From NCBI RefSeq assembly GCF_024220175.1, contig NZ_CP098502.1, forward strand, positions 1,240,001 through 1,304,000: a DNA stretch of 64,000 nt, given 5' to 3'. Source of the DNA: Paraconexibacter antarcticus (GTDB lineage Bacteria > Actinomycetota > Thermoleophilia > Solirubrobacterales > Solirubrobacteraceae). This document shows, piece after piece, positions 48,006 to 56,420 of the stretch; within the stretch, counting starts at the first letter, position 1, and each line of letters opens with the position of its first letter. Under the pieces are notes generated by a model. The model was given only the letters and a program-made list of their open reading frames with translations, was not told the DNA's origin and made no database searches. The position numbers and the translations under genes were made by a program.

Positions 48006-49283
48006 ATGGCCCCGGGTGCTCGCACCGTGCCCTTCGGCACGACGCCGTCCGAGCGCGCGACGATGGCCCGGGCCCTCGCGGGCCTCTTCGCCGCGGGCGG
48101 GGCCCTCGTCGTCGCCACCCTCGTCCTCCCGCACGACGGCACGACCCGGTCGCTCGGTGTCCTCGGGCCGGGCGCCCTCGCGATGGTCGTCGGGGCCGTC
48201 CTCTACCGCTTCGCCACGCACGCGGGTGTCCGGCTGCTGCAACTGCTGCTCGTGCTGGGGACGACGCTCGTCACGGTCACGGTCCTCGCCGGCGGCTCGA
48301 GCGCCACCGCATACCCGTTCCTCTACCTGTGGGTCTCGCTGTACGCCTTCTACTTCTTCACGACGCGGGCGGCCGCCGTGCTCGTCGGGCTGGCGATCCT
48401 GCAGTACGGCCTCGCGTGCGCCTTCGAGGAGGACACGCCGGTGCCGGGCGTCCACTGGCTCATGGCGACCGGGTCGATCCTCGTCGGCGGCGTCCTCATC
48501 GGGCGGCTCATGGCGGCGATCCGCGCGCAGTCCGCGGACCTGGCCAGCGTCTCGCGGATGGCCGGGGGCCTCTCCGACGTCGAGGACTTCGCGCAGGTGA
48601 CGTGCGAGTCGCTGCGCGCGTCCGCGTCGGCCGACGTCGTCATCTTCCTCGAGCCGCTCGACGGGGCGACCGGGCTGCAGGTCACGGCGATGGCCGGCGC
48701 GTCGGAGGCCGGGCTCGCCTTCAGCGGGGACGCCGCGCGCCGCGGGCTCGAGCTGGCGTTCCGGGGCGGCGACGCGGTCGAGCTGCTCGCCGACGCCGGC
48801 GCGGGCGGTCGCGGACCGTTCGGCGGGCAGGTCCTCGGACTCGCCCAGCCCGTGCTCCTCGAGGGCGTGACGGTCGCCGTCCTCGCCGTCGCGTGGACGA
48901 GCCCGCGCCGCAACCTGCCCGAGCGCCTGCGGAGCGCCGCGATGCTCTTCGCGGCCGAGGCGAGCCTCGCGCTCGACCGGGCCCAGCGCGCGTCGCAGGA
49001 CCGCGAGCGTCAGGCCCTCGAGATCAACGACAACATCGTGCAGGGACTCGTCGTCGCGAAGTACTTCGCGCAGCGGGGCAACCCCGCCGAGTCGATCCGC
49101 GCGCTCGACGAGACGCTCGACCGCGCGCGGCGGCTCATCACCGACCAGCTGCAGTCGGTCGCCCACGGGCGCCACGGCGCGATCCGGCCCGGCGACCTCG
49201 CCCGCAGCGAGGCGTCGAGCGTCGACGTGCGCGACCCGGCCGCGGACGCCGCCGACCCGGCGTCGATCCGCTCGGCCTCCTGA
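48006..49283 (+). CDS. GAF-domain membrane protein with kinase-like dimerisation segment
   Basis: The 425-residue protein has about six membrane helices in residues 20-165, a GAF-like domain (about 180-320), and then a helical segment RERQALEINDNIVQGLVVAKYF near 335-356. That segment resembles the HisKA_3 dimerisation helix, in which His normally precedes Asp, but Asn-Asp stands here. No HATPase domain follows; a disordered acidic/Ala tail of about 40 residues ends the protein. It could sense a signal and partner with another kinase, or be a decayed kinase. The 3' end overlaps a hairpin with the convergent gene. Confidence 0.75.
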   Translation: MAPGARTVPFGTTPSERATMARALAGLFAAGGALVVATLVLPHDGTTRSLGVLGPGALAMVVGAVLYRFATHAGVRLLQLLLVLGTTLVTVTVLAGGSSATAYPFLYLWVSLYAFYFFTTRAAAVLVGLAILQYGLACAFEEDTPVPGVHWLMATGSILVGGVLIGRLMAAIRAQSADLASVSRMAGGLSDVEDFAQVTCESLRASASADVVIFLEPLDGATGLQVTAMAGASEAGLAFSGDAARRGLELAFRGGDAVELLADAGAGGRGPFGGQVLGLAQPVLLEGVTVAVLAVAWTSPRRNLPERLRSAAMLFAAEASLALDRAQRASQDRERQALEINDNIVQGLVVAKYFAQRGNPAESIRALDETLDRARRLITDQLQSVAHGRHGAIRPGDLARSEASSVDVRDPAADAADPASIRSAS

Positions 49284-49297
49284 AGCACGTCAGGAGG
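49276..49297. terminator. Bidirectional hairpin between convergent genes
   Basis: CCTCCTG (49276-49282) pairs with CAGGAGG (49291-49297) over 7 bp and spans both stop codons. Confidence 0.5.
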
Positions 49298-50231
49298 TGG
49301 GACGCGGCGGCGGGAGCGCTGCGCCGGCGACGGCGTGGGCGCGCGCCGCGAGGACGGTCGCGTGGTTGATGCGCACGCCGTCCCACACGTCCGGCGGGTA
49401 CCCGCCCGCGAGCGTCACGACGAGCGGCAGCCCCGCGGCGGCGGCGTGGCCGAGGACGAGCTCGTCGCGGGCGCGCAGGCCGTCGAAGGTGAGCTGCAGG
49501 CGCCCGAGCCCGTCGCCCTCCCACGGGTCGGCCCCGGCGAGGTAGAGCACGAGGTCGGGGGCGCCGAAGCTCCGGGCCGCGACGTGGAGTGCGTCCTGCA
49601 GCGCGGCGAGGTAGCCGTCGTCCCCGGTCCCCGCCGGCAGCTCGACGTCGAGGTCCGAGGGGATCCTGGTGAACGGGTAGTTGCGCTCGCACTGGACGCT
49701 CAGGGTGTACGCGTCCGGGTCGGGCCCGAGCAGCTCGGCGGTGCCGTCGCCCTGGTGCACGTCGCAGTCGACGACGAGGATCCGCTGGGCGCGGCCCTCG
49801 GCCCGGAGGATCGCGGTGACGACGGCGAGGTCGTTGAAGAGGCAGTAGCCGCGGGCGCTCGCGTGCCCGGCGTGGTGGGTGCCGCCGCCGAGCATGACGC
49901 CGATGCGCTGCCCGTCGAGGGCGTCCCGCGCGGCGTGGAGCGTCCCCTGGGTGCCGCGGCGCGCACGTTCGACGAGCTCGGGTGACCACGGCAGGCCGAG
50001 CACGCGGCCCTCGCGCCGGTCCAGGGCACCGGTGCGCATCCGGGCGAGGAAGGCGTCCTCGTGCACGTGGGCGAGCGCGTCCCAGGAGATCGGCTCGGGG
50101 GTCAGGACGTCCGCCGCGCGGAGTGTCCCGTCGTTCACGAGCGTGTCGCGCAGCAGGCGGTACTTCGCCAGCGGGTAGCGGTGCCCGGCGGGAAGCGGGA
50201 AGGGGTGGTCGGCGTGGGACCAGACGCGCAC
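49290..50231 (-). CDS. Histone deacetylase-family (arginase/deacetylase fold) hydrolase
   Basis: The 313-residue protein matches bacterial HDAC-family proteins, close in style to class IV. It has the His pair in GGGTHHAGHASARGYCLFNDL near 115-135, the metal ligands Asp and His in VVDCDVHQGDGT near 152-163, a further Asp in LYLAGADPWEGD, and a GGYPPDVW near the end. Substrates of bacterial members include acetylpolyamines and acetoin-linked targets. An acetylpolyamine role would fit the decarboxylase at 51958, but this is conjecture. It starts at GTG 50231. Confidence 0.87.
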   Translation of the reverse strand: MRVWSHADHPFPLPAGHRYPLAKYRLLRDTLVNDGTLRAADVLTPEPISWDALAHVHEDAFLARMRTGALDRREGRVLGLPWSPELVERARRGTQGTLHAARDALDGQRIGVMLGGGTHHAGHASARGYCLFNDLAVVTAILRAEGRAQRILVVDCDVHQGDGTAELLGPDPDAYTLSVQCERNYPFTRIPSDLDVELPAGTGDDGYLAALQDALHVAARSFGAPDLVLYLAGADPWEGDGLGRLQLTFDGLRARDELVLGHAAAAGLPLVVTLAGGYPPDVWDGVRINHATVLAARAHAVAGAALPPPRPTS

Positions 50232-50276
50232 GCCGTCAGGATGCCCGGTCCGGGGCGCGCCGCCGTGCCGGGACGC

Positions 50277-50777
50277 TCAGGGGCCGGGACGCGACCCGGG
50301 CCGCGCGGTCGTCCCGCTGCCGGTGCCGCCGACGCCCCCCGGCGTCCGCGTCGCGCTCGTGATCCGCCGCCCGCCCGGCAGGCGGTCGACGATCCGGCCG
50401 GCGCGCTCGATCGCGCCCTCGAGCGGCTCGCCGAGGTCGAGCGCGCGCTGGAGCAGCGGGAGCGCGGCGGCGATCTCCGCGCCGCGCCGGGCGACCTCCT
50501 CGCCGACGGCCTGCGCGCCCTTCGCCTCGGCGACGAGCTGATCGCCGAGCCCGGCCAGCCGGTCACCCATCGCGGTGATCTGCGCCGCCCGGCCCTCGAG
50601 CGTCTCCCCGAGGACGAGCAGCTTGTCGATCTCGCCCTCGATGCGCGTCGCCCGGGTGTCGAGGCGCTCGAGCAGGTCGAGGGCCCGTTCCGCGCTGCCG
50701 GCGAGCGAGTGGAGGTCGTCGAGCGTGCGCAGCGCGAGCCGGGGCGGCAGCACGACGAGGGCGACGAGCGAGTTCAC
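50277..50777 (-). CDS. Coiled-coil protein of unknown function
   Basis: The 166-residue protein opens with a hydrophobic stretch (about 3-12) and then continuous heptad-like helices rich in Leu, Ala, Glu and Arg (about 15-125), with repeated AxxLxxLGDxL patterns. It closes with a Gly/Thr/Pro tail. I recognise no family. It may be a membrane-peripheral structural or phasin-like protein. It starts at GTG 50777, 26 bp from the divergent prfB start, with overlapping -10 boxes. Confidence 0.65.
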   Translation of the reverse strand: MNSLVALVVLPPRLALRTLDDLHSLAGSAERALDLLERLDTRATRIEGEIDKLLVLGETLEGRAAQITAMGDRLAGLGDQLVAEAKGAQAVGEEVARRGAEIAAALPLLQRALDLGEPLEGAIERAGRIVDRLPGGRRITSATRTPGGVGGTGSGTTARPGSRPGP

Positions 50778-50784
50778 CCGAGCG

Positions 50785-50794
50785 ACGATACCCT
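50785..50794. promoter_or_regulatory. Overlapping divergent -10 boxes
   Basis: Minus-strand TATCGT (50790-50785) ends 7 nt before the coiled-coil GTG. Plus-strand TACCCT (50789-50794) ends 9 nt before the prfB ATG. They share the TA at 50789-50790, so polymerases should compete. Confidence 0.55.
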
Positions 50795-50803
50795 CGGACG
50801 CCC

Positions 50804-51955
50804 ATGGCCACGCCGTCCTCCAGCGATCTCACCGTCTCCCAGCGCCTCGCCCAGATCGACTCGGCGATGGCGATCCTGCGCGACGGCATCGATCCCGACG
50901 CCCTCCTCGCCCGCTCGGCGGAGCTCGAGGCGCGCATGGGGGAGCCCGGCTTCTGGGACGACGCCGACGCCGCTGCGAAGGTCAGCGCCGAGCACGCCCG
51001 TGCCTCGCGCAAGGCCGAGGCGTTCGGCCAGCTCGAGGCCGACGCCGGCGACCTCGCGGACCTCGCCGAGATGGCGCTCGAGGACAGCTCGCTCGGTGGC
51101 GAGCTCGAAGAGCAGATCGCCTCGGTCGAGGAGCGCATCGCCGCCCTCGAGGAGGAGCGCCTGTTCAGCGGCAAGTACGACTCGGGCGACGCGATCGTCA
51201 CGATCAACGCGGGGGCGGGCGGGACCGACGCCCAGGACTGGGCCGAGATGCTCCTGCGGATGGAGATGCGCTGGGCGCAGCAGCGGGGCTTCAAGGTCGA
51301 GCTGCTCGAGGCGAGCGCGGGGGAGGAGGCCGGCATCAAGTCCGCCGCCTTCCGCGCCGAGGGCGAGAACGCCTACGGCCTGTTCGGCGCCGAGAAGGGC
51401 GTGCACCGCCTCGTGCGCATCAGCCCGTTCGACTCGCAGGCGCGGCGCCAGACGGCGTTCGCCGGCCTCGAGGTCGCGCCGGTCATCGACGACGTCGGCG
51501 AGATCGTCATCGACATGGACGACGTGAACGTCGACACGTACCGCGCTTCGGGCGCCGGCGGGCAGCACGTCAACAAGACCGATTCGGCCGTGCGGCTCAC
51601 GCACCGCCCGAGCGGCATCGTCGTCCAGTGCCAGAACGAGCGCTCGCAGACGGCGAACAAGGAGACGGCGCTGAAGATGCTCCGCGGCAAGCTCGTCGAG
51701 CTGCGCGAGCGCGAGCGGATGGAGGAGCTCGCGCGCGAGAAGGGCGAGGCGCAGGACGTCGGCTGGGGCTCGCAGATCCGCTCGTACGTCCTCGCGCCGT
51801 ACACGATGGTCAAGGACCACCGCACGAACGTCGAGGTGGGCGACCCGACGAAGGTCCTCGACGGCGACCTCGACAAGTTCATCCGCGCCGAGCTGCTGCG
51901 CCGGGCCGGGCGCGGTGACGCGGCCGCGGGCGGCACGGACGACGGCGAGGCCTGA
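50804..51955 (+). CDS. prfB: Peptide chain release factor 2 (no programmed frameshift)
   Basis: RF2 terminates at UGA and UAA. The 383-residue product has the anticodon tripeptide SPF in RISPFDSQARRQT near 206 and GGQ in GAGGQHVNKTDSA near 252. The frame is continuous from the ATG, so the autoregulatory +1 frameshift common near codon 25 in many bacteria is absent. The C-terminus has an extra 20-residue Gly/Ala/Asp tail. A decarboxylase gene follows after 2 bp. Confidence 0.96.
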   Translation: MATPSSSDLTVSQRLAQIDSAMAILRDGIDPDALLARSAELEARMGEPGFWDDADAAAKVSAEHARASRKAEAFGQLEADAGDLADLAEMALEDSSLGGELEEQIASVEERIAALEEERLFSGKYDSGDAIVTINAGAGGTDAQDWAEMLLRMEMRWAQQRGFKVELLEASAGEEAGIKSAAFRAEGENAYGLFGAEKGVHRLVRISPFDSQARRQTAFAGLEVAPVIDDVGEIVIDMDDVNVDTYRASGAGGQHVNKTDSAVRLTHRPSGIVVQCQNERSQTANKETALKMLRGKLVELRERERMEELAREKGEAQDVGWGSQIRSYVLAPYTMVKDHRTNVEVGDPTKVLDGDLDKFIRAELLRRAGRGDAAAGGTDDGEA

Positions 51956-51957
51956 GC

Positions 51958-53472
51958 GTGTCCGGGCCCGGCGACCGGCCTCCGGTCCACGGGCCGCACG
52001 GCGGCGCCGGCCAGCCGGTCGCGCCGTACTTCGACGCCGTCGTCGCGTACGGGCTGCGCGGCTCGGGCCGCTTCCACGTCCCGGGCCACAAGGGCGGGCC
52101 CGGTGCGGACCCGGCGCTGCGCCACGCCCTCGGGGAGCGGGCCCTCGCGCTCGACGTCCCGCAGGACATCCACGGGATCGACCTGGGTCCCGGCCCGACC
52201 CCGTACGCGCAGGCGGAGGCGCTCGCCGCGGAGGCGCACGGCGCCGCGCGGACGTTCTTCCTCACGAACGGGGCGACGCAGGGCAACCACGCGCTGACGC
52301 TCGCGCTCGCGCCGCTCGGGGCGCGCGTCGTCTGCCAGCGCAACTCGCATGCGTCGATCGTCGACGGCCTCGTCCTCAGCGGAGGCGTGCCGACGTTCGT
52401 CCCGCCCGAGATCGACGACGCGCTCGGCATGGCCCATGGCGTGACGCCCGACGGGCTGCGCGCCGCGCTGGCCCGGGCGCCGGACGCGCGCGCGGCGTTC
52501 GTCGTGTCCCCGACGTACTACGGCATGTGCGCGGACGTCGCGGCGCTCGCCGACGTCGCCCACGCGGCGGGTGTCCCGCTCGCCGTCGACCAGTCGTGGG
52601 GCCCGCACTTCGGCTTCCACCCCGACCTGCCGCAGAGCGCGCTCGCGCTCGGCGCCGACGCCGTCCTGACGAGCACGCACAAGCTCGCGGGCTCGCTGAC
52701 GCAGTCGGCGATGCTCCACATCTCCGGCAGCGGCCGAGTCGACGCGGAGCAGGTGGCCCGCGCGATCCGCCTCGTCCGCTCGACCTCGCCGTCGTCGCTG
52801 CTCATGGCCTCGCTCGACGCGGCGCGCCGCCAGCTCGCCGTCCACGGCGAGGCGCTCCTGCACGAGACACTCGCCGCCGTCCACCGCACGCGCGCGAAGC
52901 TCGGCACGACGCCGGGCATCGCCGTCCTCGGGCCGGAGCTCGTCGGCCGGCCGGGCGTCGCGGACTGGGACCCGCTGCGGATCGTCCTCGACGTCCGCGC
53001 GACGGGGCGCAGCGGCTACGAGGTCGCCGAGGCGCTGCGCGGCGCCTACGACGCCGGGGTCGAGCTCGCCACCGCGGCGACCGTCGTGCTCGTCGTCGGC
53101 GTCGCCGAGTCCGCGGTCGCGCTCGAGCGCGTCGCAGGCGACCTCGACGAGACGGTTAAGCGGATCGCGGTGGACTCAGGCACCCTCGGCCCCGTCGTGC
53201 GCCCGCCGTCGGCGCCGCCCACCGAGACCGTCGTCGCCCCGCGCTACGCCTTCCTCGGCGACGCCGAGCGCGTCCCCGTGCACGAAGCCGTCGGCCGCGT
53301 CTCCTGCGAGTCGATCGCCGGCTATCCGCCCGGGATCCCGGCGCTCCTGCCCGGTGAGCGCGTCACGGAAGAGGTCATCGCGTACCTGCAGGCGATCCTC
53401 GACGGCGGGGCGCGCCTGCACGGCGCGAGCGACGCGACGTTCGCGACGCTCCACGTCCTCCGCGACACCTGA
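51958..53472 (+). CDS. Orn/Lys/Arg-type PLP decarboxylase (fold type I)
   Basis: The 504-residue protein matches the short prokaryotic Orn/Lys/Arg decarboxylases. It has FHVPGHKGGPGADP near 37-50, FFLTNGATQGNHA near 100, the DQSWGPHFGFHP cofactor region near 212, and the PLP Lys in TSTHKLAGSLTQ near 241. A C-terminal domain ends YPPGIPALLPGERV, which is the family signature. The amino acid substrate is not certain; arginine or lysine is likely, giving agmatine or cadaverine. The GTG at 51958 lies 2 bp after prfB. Confidence 0.9.
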   Translation: MSGPGDRPPVHGPHGGAGQPVAPYFDAVVAYGLRGSGRFHVPGHKGGPGADPALRHALGERALALDVPQDIHGIDLGPGPTPYAQAEALAAEAHGAARTFFLTNGATQGNHALTLALAPLGARVVCQRNSHASIVDGLVLSGGVPTFVPPEIDDALGMAHGVTPDGLRAALARAPDARAAFVVSPTYYGMCADVAALADVAHAAGVPLAVDQSWGPHFGFHPDLPQSALALGADAVLTSTHKLAGSLTQSAMLHISGSGRVDAEQVARAIRLVRSTSPSSLLMASLDAARRQLAVHGEALLHETLAAVHRTRAKLGTTPGIAVLGPELVGRPGVADWDPLRIVLDVRATGRSGYEVAEALRGAYDAGVELATAATVVLVVGVAESAVALERVAGDLDETVKRIAVDSGTLGPVVRPPSAPPTETVVAPRYAFLGDAERVPVHEAVGRVSCESIAGYPPGIPALLPGERVTEEVIAYLQAILDGGARLHGASDATFATLHVLRDT

Positions 53473-53527
53473 GCCCGGAGCCGGCGGCTCGCCGCCCGCC
53501 CCGGCGCCCGCCCCGCCCGCGGGCCGC

Positions 53528-54502
53528 CTACCTGACCTGCAGCACCGGCTTGCCGACGACCGTCCGGTCGGCGAACGCCTGCAGCACCGCCGGGCCCTGC
53601 TCGAGGGGGACGGCCGGCCCGGCCTCGAAGCGGAGCTTCCCCTCGGCCATCCAGCCGAACGTCTCGTCGGCGGTCCGGCGCGGGAACGCCGGGTCCACCG
53701 CCGCGAACCCGCCGTAGTTCACGCCGACGACGTCGTGGCTGCGCAGGAGCAGGCGGTTGACCTTCACCTCGGGGATCGTGCCCCCGGCGAACCCGACGAC
53801 GAGCAGTCGGCCCTCGGGCGCCATGCAGCGCAGCGACCCGGCGAAGACGTCGCCGCCGACCGGGTCCCAGACGACGTCCGCGCCGCGGCCGCCGGTCAGC
53901 TCCTTGACGGCGGTGACCCAGTCGCCGCCGCTGTCGACGGCCTCGTCCGCGCCGGCCGCAAGGGCGGCGGCGCGCTTGTCCTCCGAGGACGCCGCCGCGA
54001 TGATCCGGCCCGCCCCGACCGCCTTCGCGACCCCGATCGCCGCGAGGCCGGTGCCGCCCGCGGCGCCGTGCACGAGGACGGTCTCGCCGGGCGCGAGGCG
54101 CCCGCGCCGCACGAGGCCGAGGTACGCCGTCCCGGCGTTGATGACCGCCCCCGCGGCGGTGACGTCGTCGACCGCGTCGGGGAGCGGGAAGGCGAGGAAC
54201 TCGGGCACGGCGACGACCTCGGCGTAGCCGCCGGAGAACGTCATCGCGGCCACGCGCTGGCCCGGCTTCAGCGCGCTCCCGGCCGGGACGCTGCGCACCG
54301 TCCCGGCGACCTCGAAGCCCGGGATGAACGGCAGCGGCGGCTTGATCTGGTACTCGCCCTTCGTCACGAGCATGTCGACGAAGCCGACGCCGGCGGTGTT
54401 CACGTCGACGAGCACGAGGCCGTCACCGCCCTCGGGGACCGGCACGTCCTCCAGGTGCAGACCCGACGGGCCGGTGGTCTCGCGGAGCATGAGGGCGCGC
54501 AT
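53528..54502 (-). CDS. NADPH:quinone oxidoreductase-like MDR protein
   Basis: The 324-residue protein is a zinc-free medium-chain dehydrogenase of the quinone reductase group. It has an N-terminal GroES-like domain with PFIPGFEVAGTV near 59-70 and a Rossmann motif VHGAAGGTGLAAIGVA near 144-159. GADEAVDSG and DVVWDPVGGDVF follow. No Cys/His zinc ligands are seen. It may reduce quinones or enones. It diverges from nadC over 46 bp. Confidence 0.88.
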   Translation of the reverse strand: MRALMLRETTGPSGLHLEDVPVPEGGDGLVLVDVNTAGVGFVDMLVTKGEYQIKPPLPFIPGFEVAGTVRSVPAGSALKPGQRVAAMTFSGGYAEVVAVPEFLAFPLPDAVDDVTAAGAVINAGTAYLGLVRRGRLAPGETVLVHGAAGGTGLAAIGVAKAVGAGRIIAAASSEDKRAAALAAGADEAVDSGGDWVTAVKELTGGRGADVVWDPVGGDVFAGSLRCMAPEGRLLVVGFAGGTIPEVKVNRLLLRSHDVVGVNYGGFAAVDPAFPRRTADETFGWMAEGKLRFEAGPAVPLEQGPAVLQAFADRTVVGKPVLQVR

Positions 54503-54509
54503 GGGAGGG

Positions 54510-54515
54510 ACCCTA
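54510..54515 (-). promoter_or_regulatory. -10-like hexamer of the quinone reductase gene
   Basis: Minus-strand TAGGGT ends 7 nt before the ATG at 54502. Confidence 0.5.
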
Positions 54516-54532
54516 GCCGCGGTCGGCCGTCC

Positions 54533-54538
54533 TATCCT
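54533..54538 (+). promoter_or_regulatory. -10-like hexamer of nadC
   Basis: TATCCT ends 10 nt before the ATG at 54549. Confidence 0.5.
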
Positions 54539-54548
54539 TCACCGTCCC

Positions 54549-55418
54549 ATGACCGTCCCCGCCGTCGACCCCGCCCTGATCGCCGACCTCGTCGCCCGGG
54601 CCCTCGCCGAGGACGTCGGGACCGGGGACGTGACGAACGCCGCGACCGTCCCGCCGGGGACCCGCGCCACCGCCCGCGTCCGCCAGAAGGCGCCGGGCGT
54701 GGTCTACGGCCTCACCGCGGCCGCCGAGGCGTTCCGCCAGTGCGACCCGGACGCGGTCTTCACCGCGCTGACCGAGGAGTGCGCCTGGCGCGAGGACGGG
54801 CCCGTCTTCGAGGTCGCCGGCGACGCGGCGGCGCTGCTCACCGCCGAGCGCACCGCGCTGAACTTCCTGGGTCGCCTGAGCGGGGTCGCGACGATGAGCG
54901 CCCGCTACGCCCGCGCCGTCGCCGGCACCGGCGCGACGATCATCGACACGCGCAAGACGACGCCGGGGCTGCGGCTGCTCGAGAAGGCGGCCGTCGCCGC
55001 GGGCGGCGCCGCCAACCACCGCATCGGGCTCTTCGACGCGGTGCTCATCAAGGAGAACCACGCCGCGATGGCCGGCGGGGTCGGGGCTGCCGTCACCGCC
55101 GCCAAGGCGTACGCCGCGGCCGCCGGGCGCGACCTGCTCGTGGAGGTCGAGGTTCGCGACCTGACCGAGATCGACGAGGCCCTCGCGGCCGGCGCCCCGC
55201 GCCTGCTGCTCGACAACATGAGCGTGGACGCGCTGCGGGCGGCCGTCGCGCACATCGCCGGCCGCGCCGAGACCGAGGCGAGCGGCAACGTGAACCTCGA
55301 CACGGTCCGGGGGATCGCCGAGACGGGAGTACAATTCATCTCCGTCGGCGCCCTCACGCATTCGGCTCCGACGCTCGATCTGTCCCTGATCCTCACCCCA
55401 GAGAAGGACGCCCTGTGA
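54549..55418 (+). CDS. nadC: Nicotinate-nucleotide pyrophosphorylase (carboxylating)
   Basis: NadC (quinolinate phosphoribosyltransferase) turns quinolinate and PRPP into nicotinate mononucleotide. The 289-residue product has EDVGTGDVTN near 20-29, TERTALNFLGRLSGVAT near 98-114, the active-site DTRKTTPGLR near 132-141, NHRIGLFDAVLIKENH near 157-172 and LLDNMS near 222. The stop overlaps nadA by one base. The usual partner nadB is not here. Confidence 0.96.
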   Translation: MTVPAVDPALIADLVARALAEDVGTGDVTNAATVPPGTRATARVRQKAPGVVYGLTAAAEAFRQCDPDAVFTALTEECAWREDGPVFEVAGDAAALLTAERTALNFLGRLSGVATMSARYARAVAGTGATIIDTRKTTPGLRLLEKAAVAAGGAANHRIGLFDAVLIKENHAAMAGGVGAAVTAAKAYAAAAGRDLLVEVEVRDLTEIDEALAAGAPRLLLDNMSVDALRAAVAHIAGRAETEASGNVNLDTVRGIAETGVQFISVGALTHSAPTLDLSLILTPEKDAL

Positions 55419-56413
55419 TGACCGAGCTGCTGACCCTCGAGAGCATTCCCGCGCTGCAGGCCGAGGTCCGCGCGCTGGCCAAGGAACGCAACGCCGTCAT
55501 CCTCGCGCACAACTACCAGCTGCCCGAGGTGCAGGACGTCGCCGACTACGTCGGTGACTCCCTCGGCCTCAGCCAGCAGGCGGCGAAGTCCGACGCGGCC
55601 GTCATCGCGTTCTGCGGCGTGCACTTCATGGCCGAGACCGCCTCGGTCCTCTGTCCCGACAAGCAGGTCCTCATCCCGGACGTCGACGCGGGCTGCTCGC
55701 TCGCCGACTCGATCACCCCGGGCGAGCTGCGCGACTGGCAGGCCAAGTTCGGTGGGCGGGATCGGGTCAAGACGGTGATGTACGTCAACACGACGGCGGA
55801 GATCAAGGCGCTCACCGACTACTGCGTCACCTCGTCGAACGCCGTCGCGGTCGTCGAGCACATCTACCGCGAGCACGGGCCGGACACGGAGATCCTCTTC
55901 GGGCCGGACATGTTCCTCGGCGCGTACGTCGAGAAGACGACCGGCCGCAAGATGCACGTCTGGGACGGCGAGTGCCACGTCCACGCCGGGATCCGCCCGT
56001 CGGACATCGAGGAGGTGCGCGCGGCGAACCCCGGCGCCGACTTCCTCATCCACCCGGAGTGCGGCTGCTCGACGAGCGTCATGGAGTACGTCGCGGCGGG
56101 CGACGTCGACGTCGAGGGCGTCCACATGCTCTCGACCGGCGGGATGCTCAAGTACGCCGAGGACCACAAGGGCGACGGCGGCACGGTGATCATGGCGACC
56201 GAGGTCGGGATGATGTACCCGCTCCAGGTCGCCGCCCCCGACCTGAACTTCATCGCGGCGAACGAGAAGGCGAGCTGCCGCTACATGAAGATGATCACGC
56301 TGCCGAAGCTCCGCGACTGCCTGCGGGACCTCAGCGGCGAGGTGAAGGTCGAGCCCACCATCGCCGAGAAGGCCCGCATCCCGATCGAGCGGATGGTCTC
56401 GATCAACGCCTGA
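55418..56413 (+). CDS. nadA: Quinolinate synthase
   Basis: NadA condenses iminoaspartate with dihydroxyacetone phosphate to quinolinate using a [4Fe-4S] cluster. The 331-residue protein shows ILAHNYQLPEVQDVADYVGDSL, FCGVHFMAETA, Cys in DAGCSLADS near 92, GECHVH near 185, the HPECGCSTS motif near 212-220, and STGGMLKYAE. Start is the ATG at 55418 inside the nadC stop; a GTG one codon earlier is possible. A small hairpin spans its stop. Confidence 0.96.
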   Translation: MTELLTLESIPALQAEVRALAKERNAVILAHNYQLPEVQDVADYVGDSLGLSQQAAKSDAAVIAFCGVHFMAETASVLCPDKQVLIPDVDAGCSLADSITPGELRDWQAKFGGRDRVKTVMYVNTTAEIKALTDYCVTSSNAVAVVEHIYREHGPDTEILFGPDMFLGAYVEKTTGRKMHVWDGECHVHAGIRPSDIEEVRAANPGADFLIHPECGCSTSVMEYVAAGDVDVEGVHMLSTGGMLKYAEDHKGDGGTVIMATEVGMMYPLQVAAPDLNFIAANEKASCRYMKMITLPKLRDCLRDLSGEVKVEPTIAEKARIPIERMVSINA

Positions 56414-56420
56414 GCGGCGT
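56406..56420. terminator. Small hairpin between convergent nadA and monooxygenase genes
   Basis: ACGCC-TGAGC-GGCGT spans the nadA stop and touches the stop of the minus-strand gene. The 5-bp stem is weak. Confidence 0.35.

Noticed and set aside
53473..53527. Repeat-like GCCCGCCCCG stretch between the decarboxylase and quinone reductase genes
   Set aside because: Only short low-complexity GC sequence in a 55-bp convergent gap; no clear stem or repeat unit.
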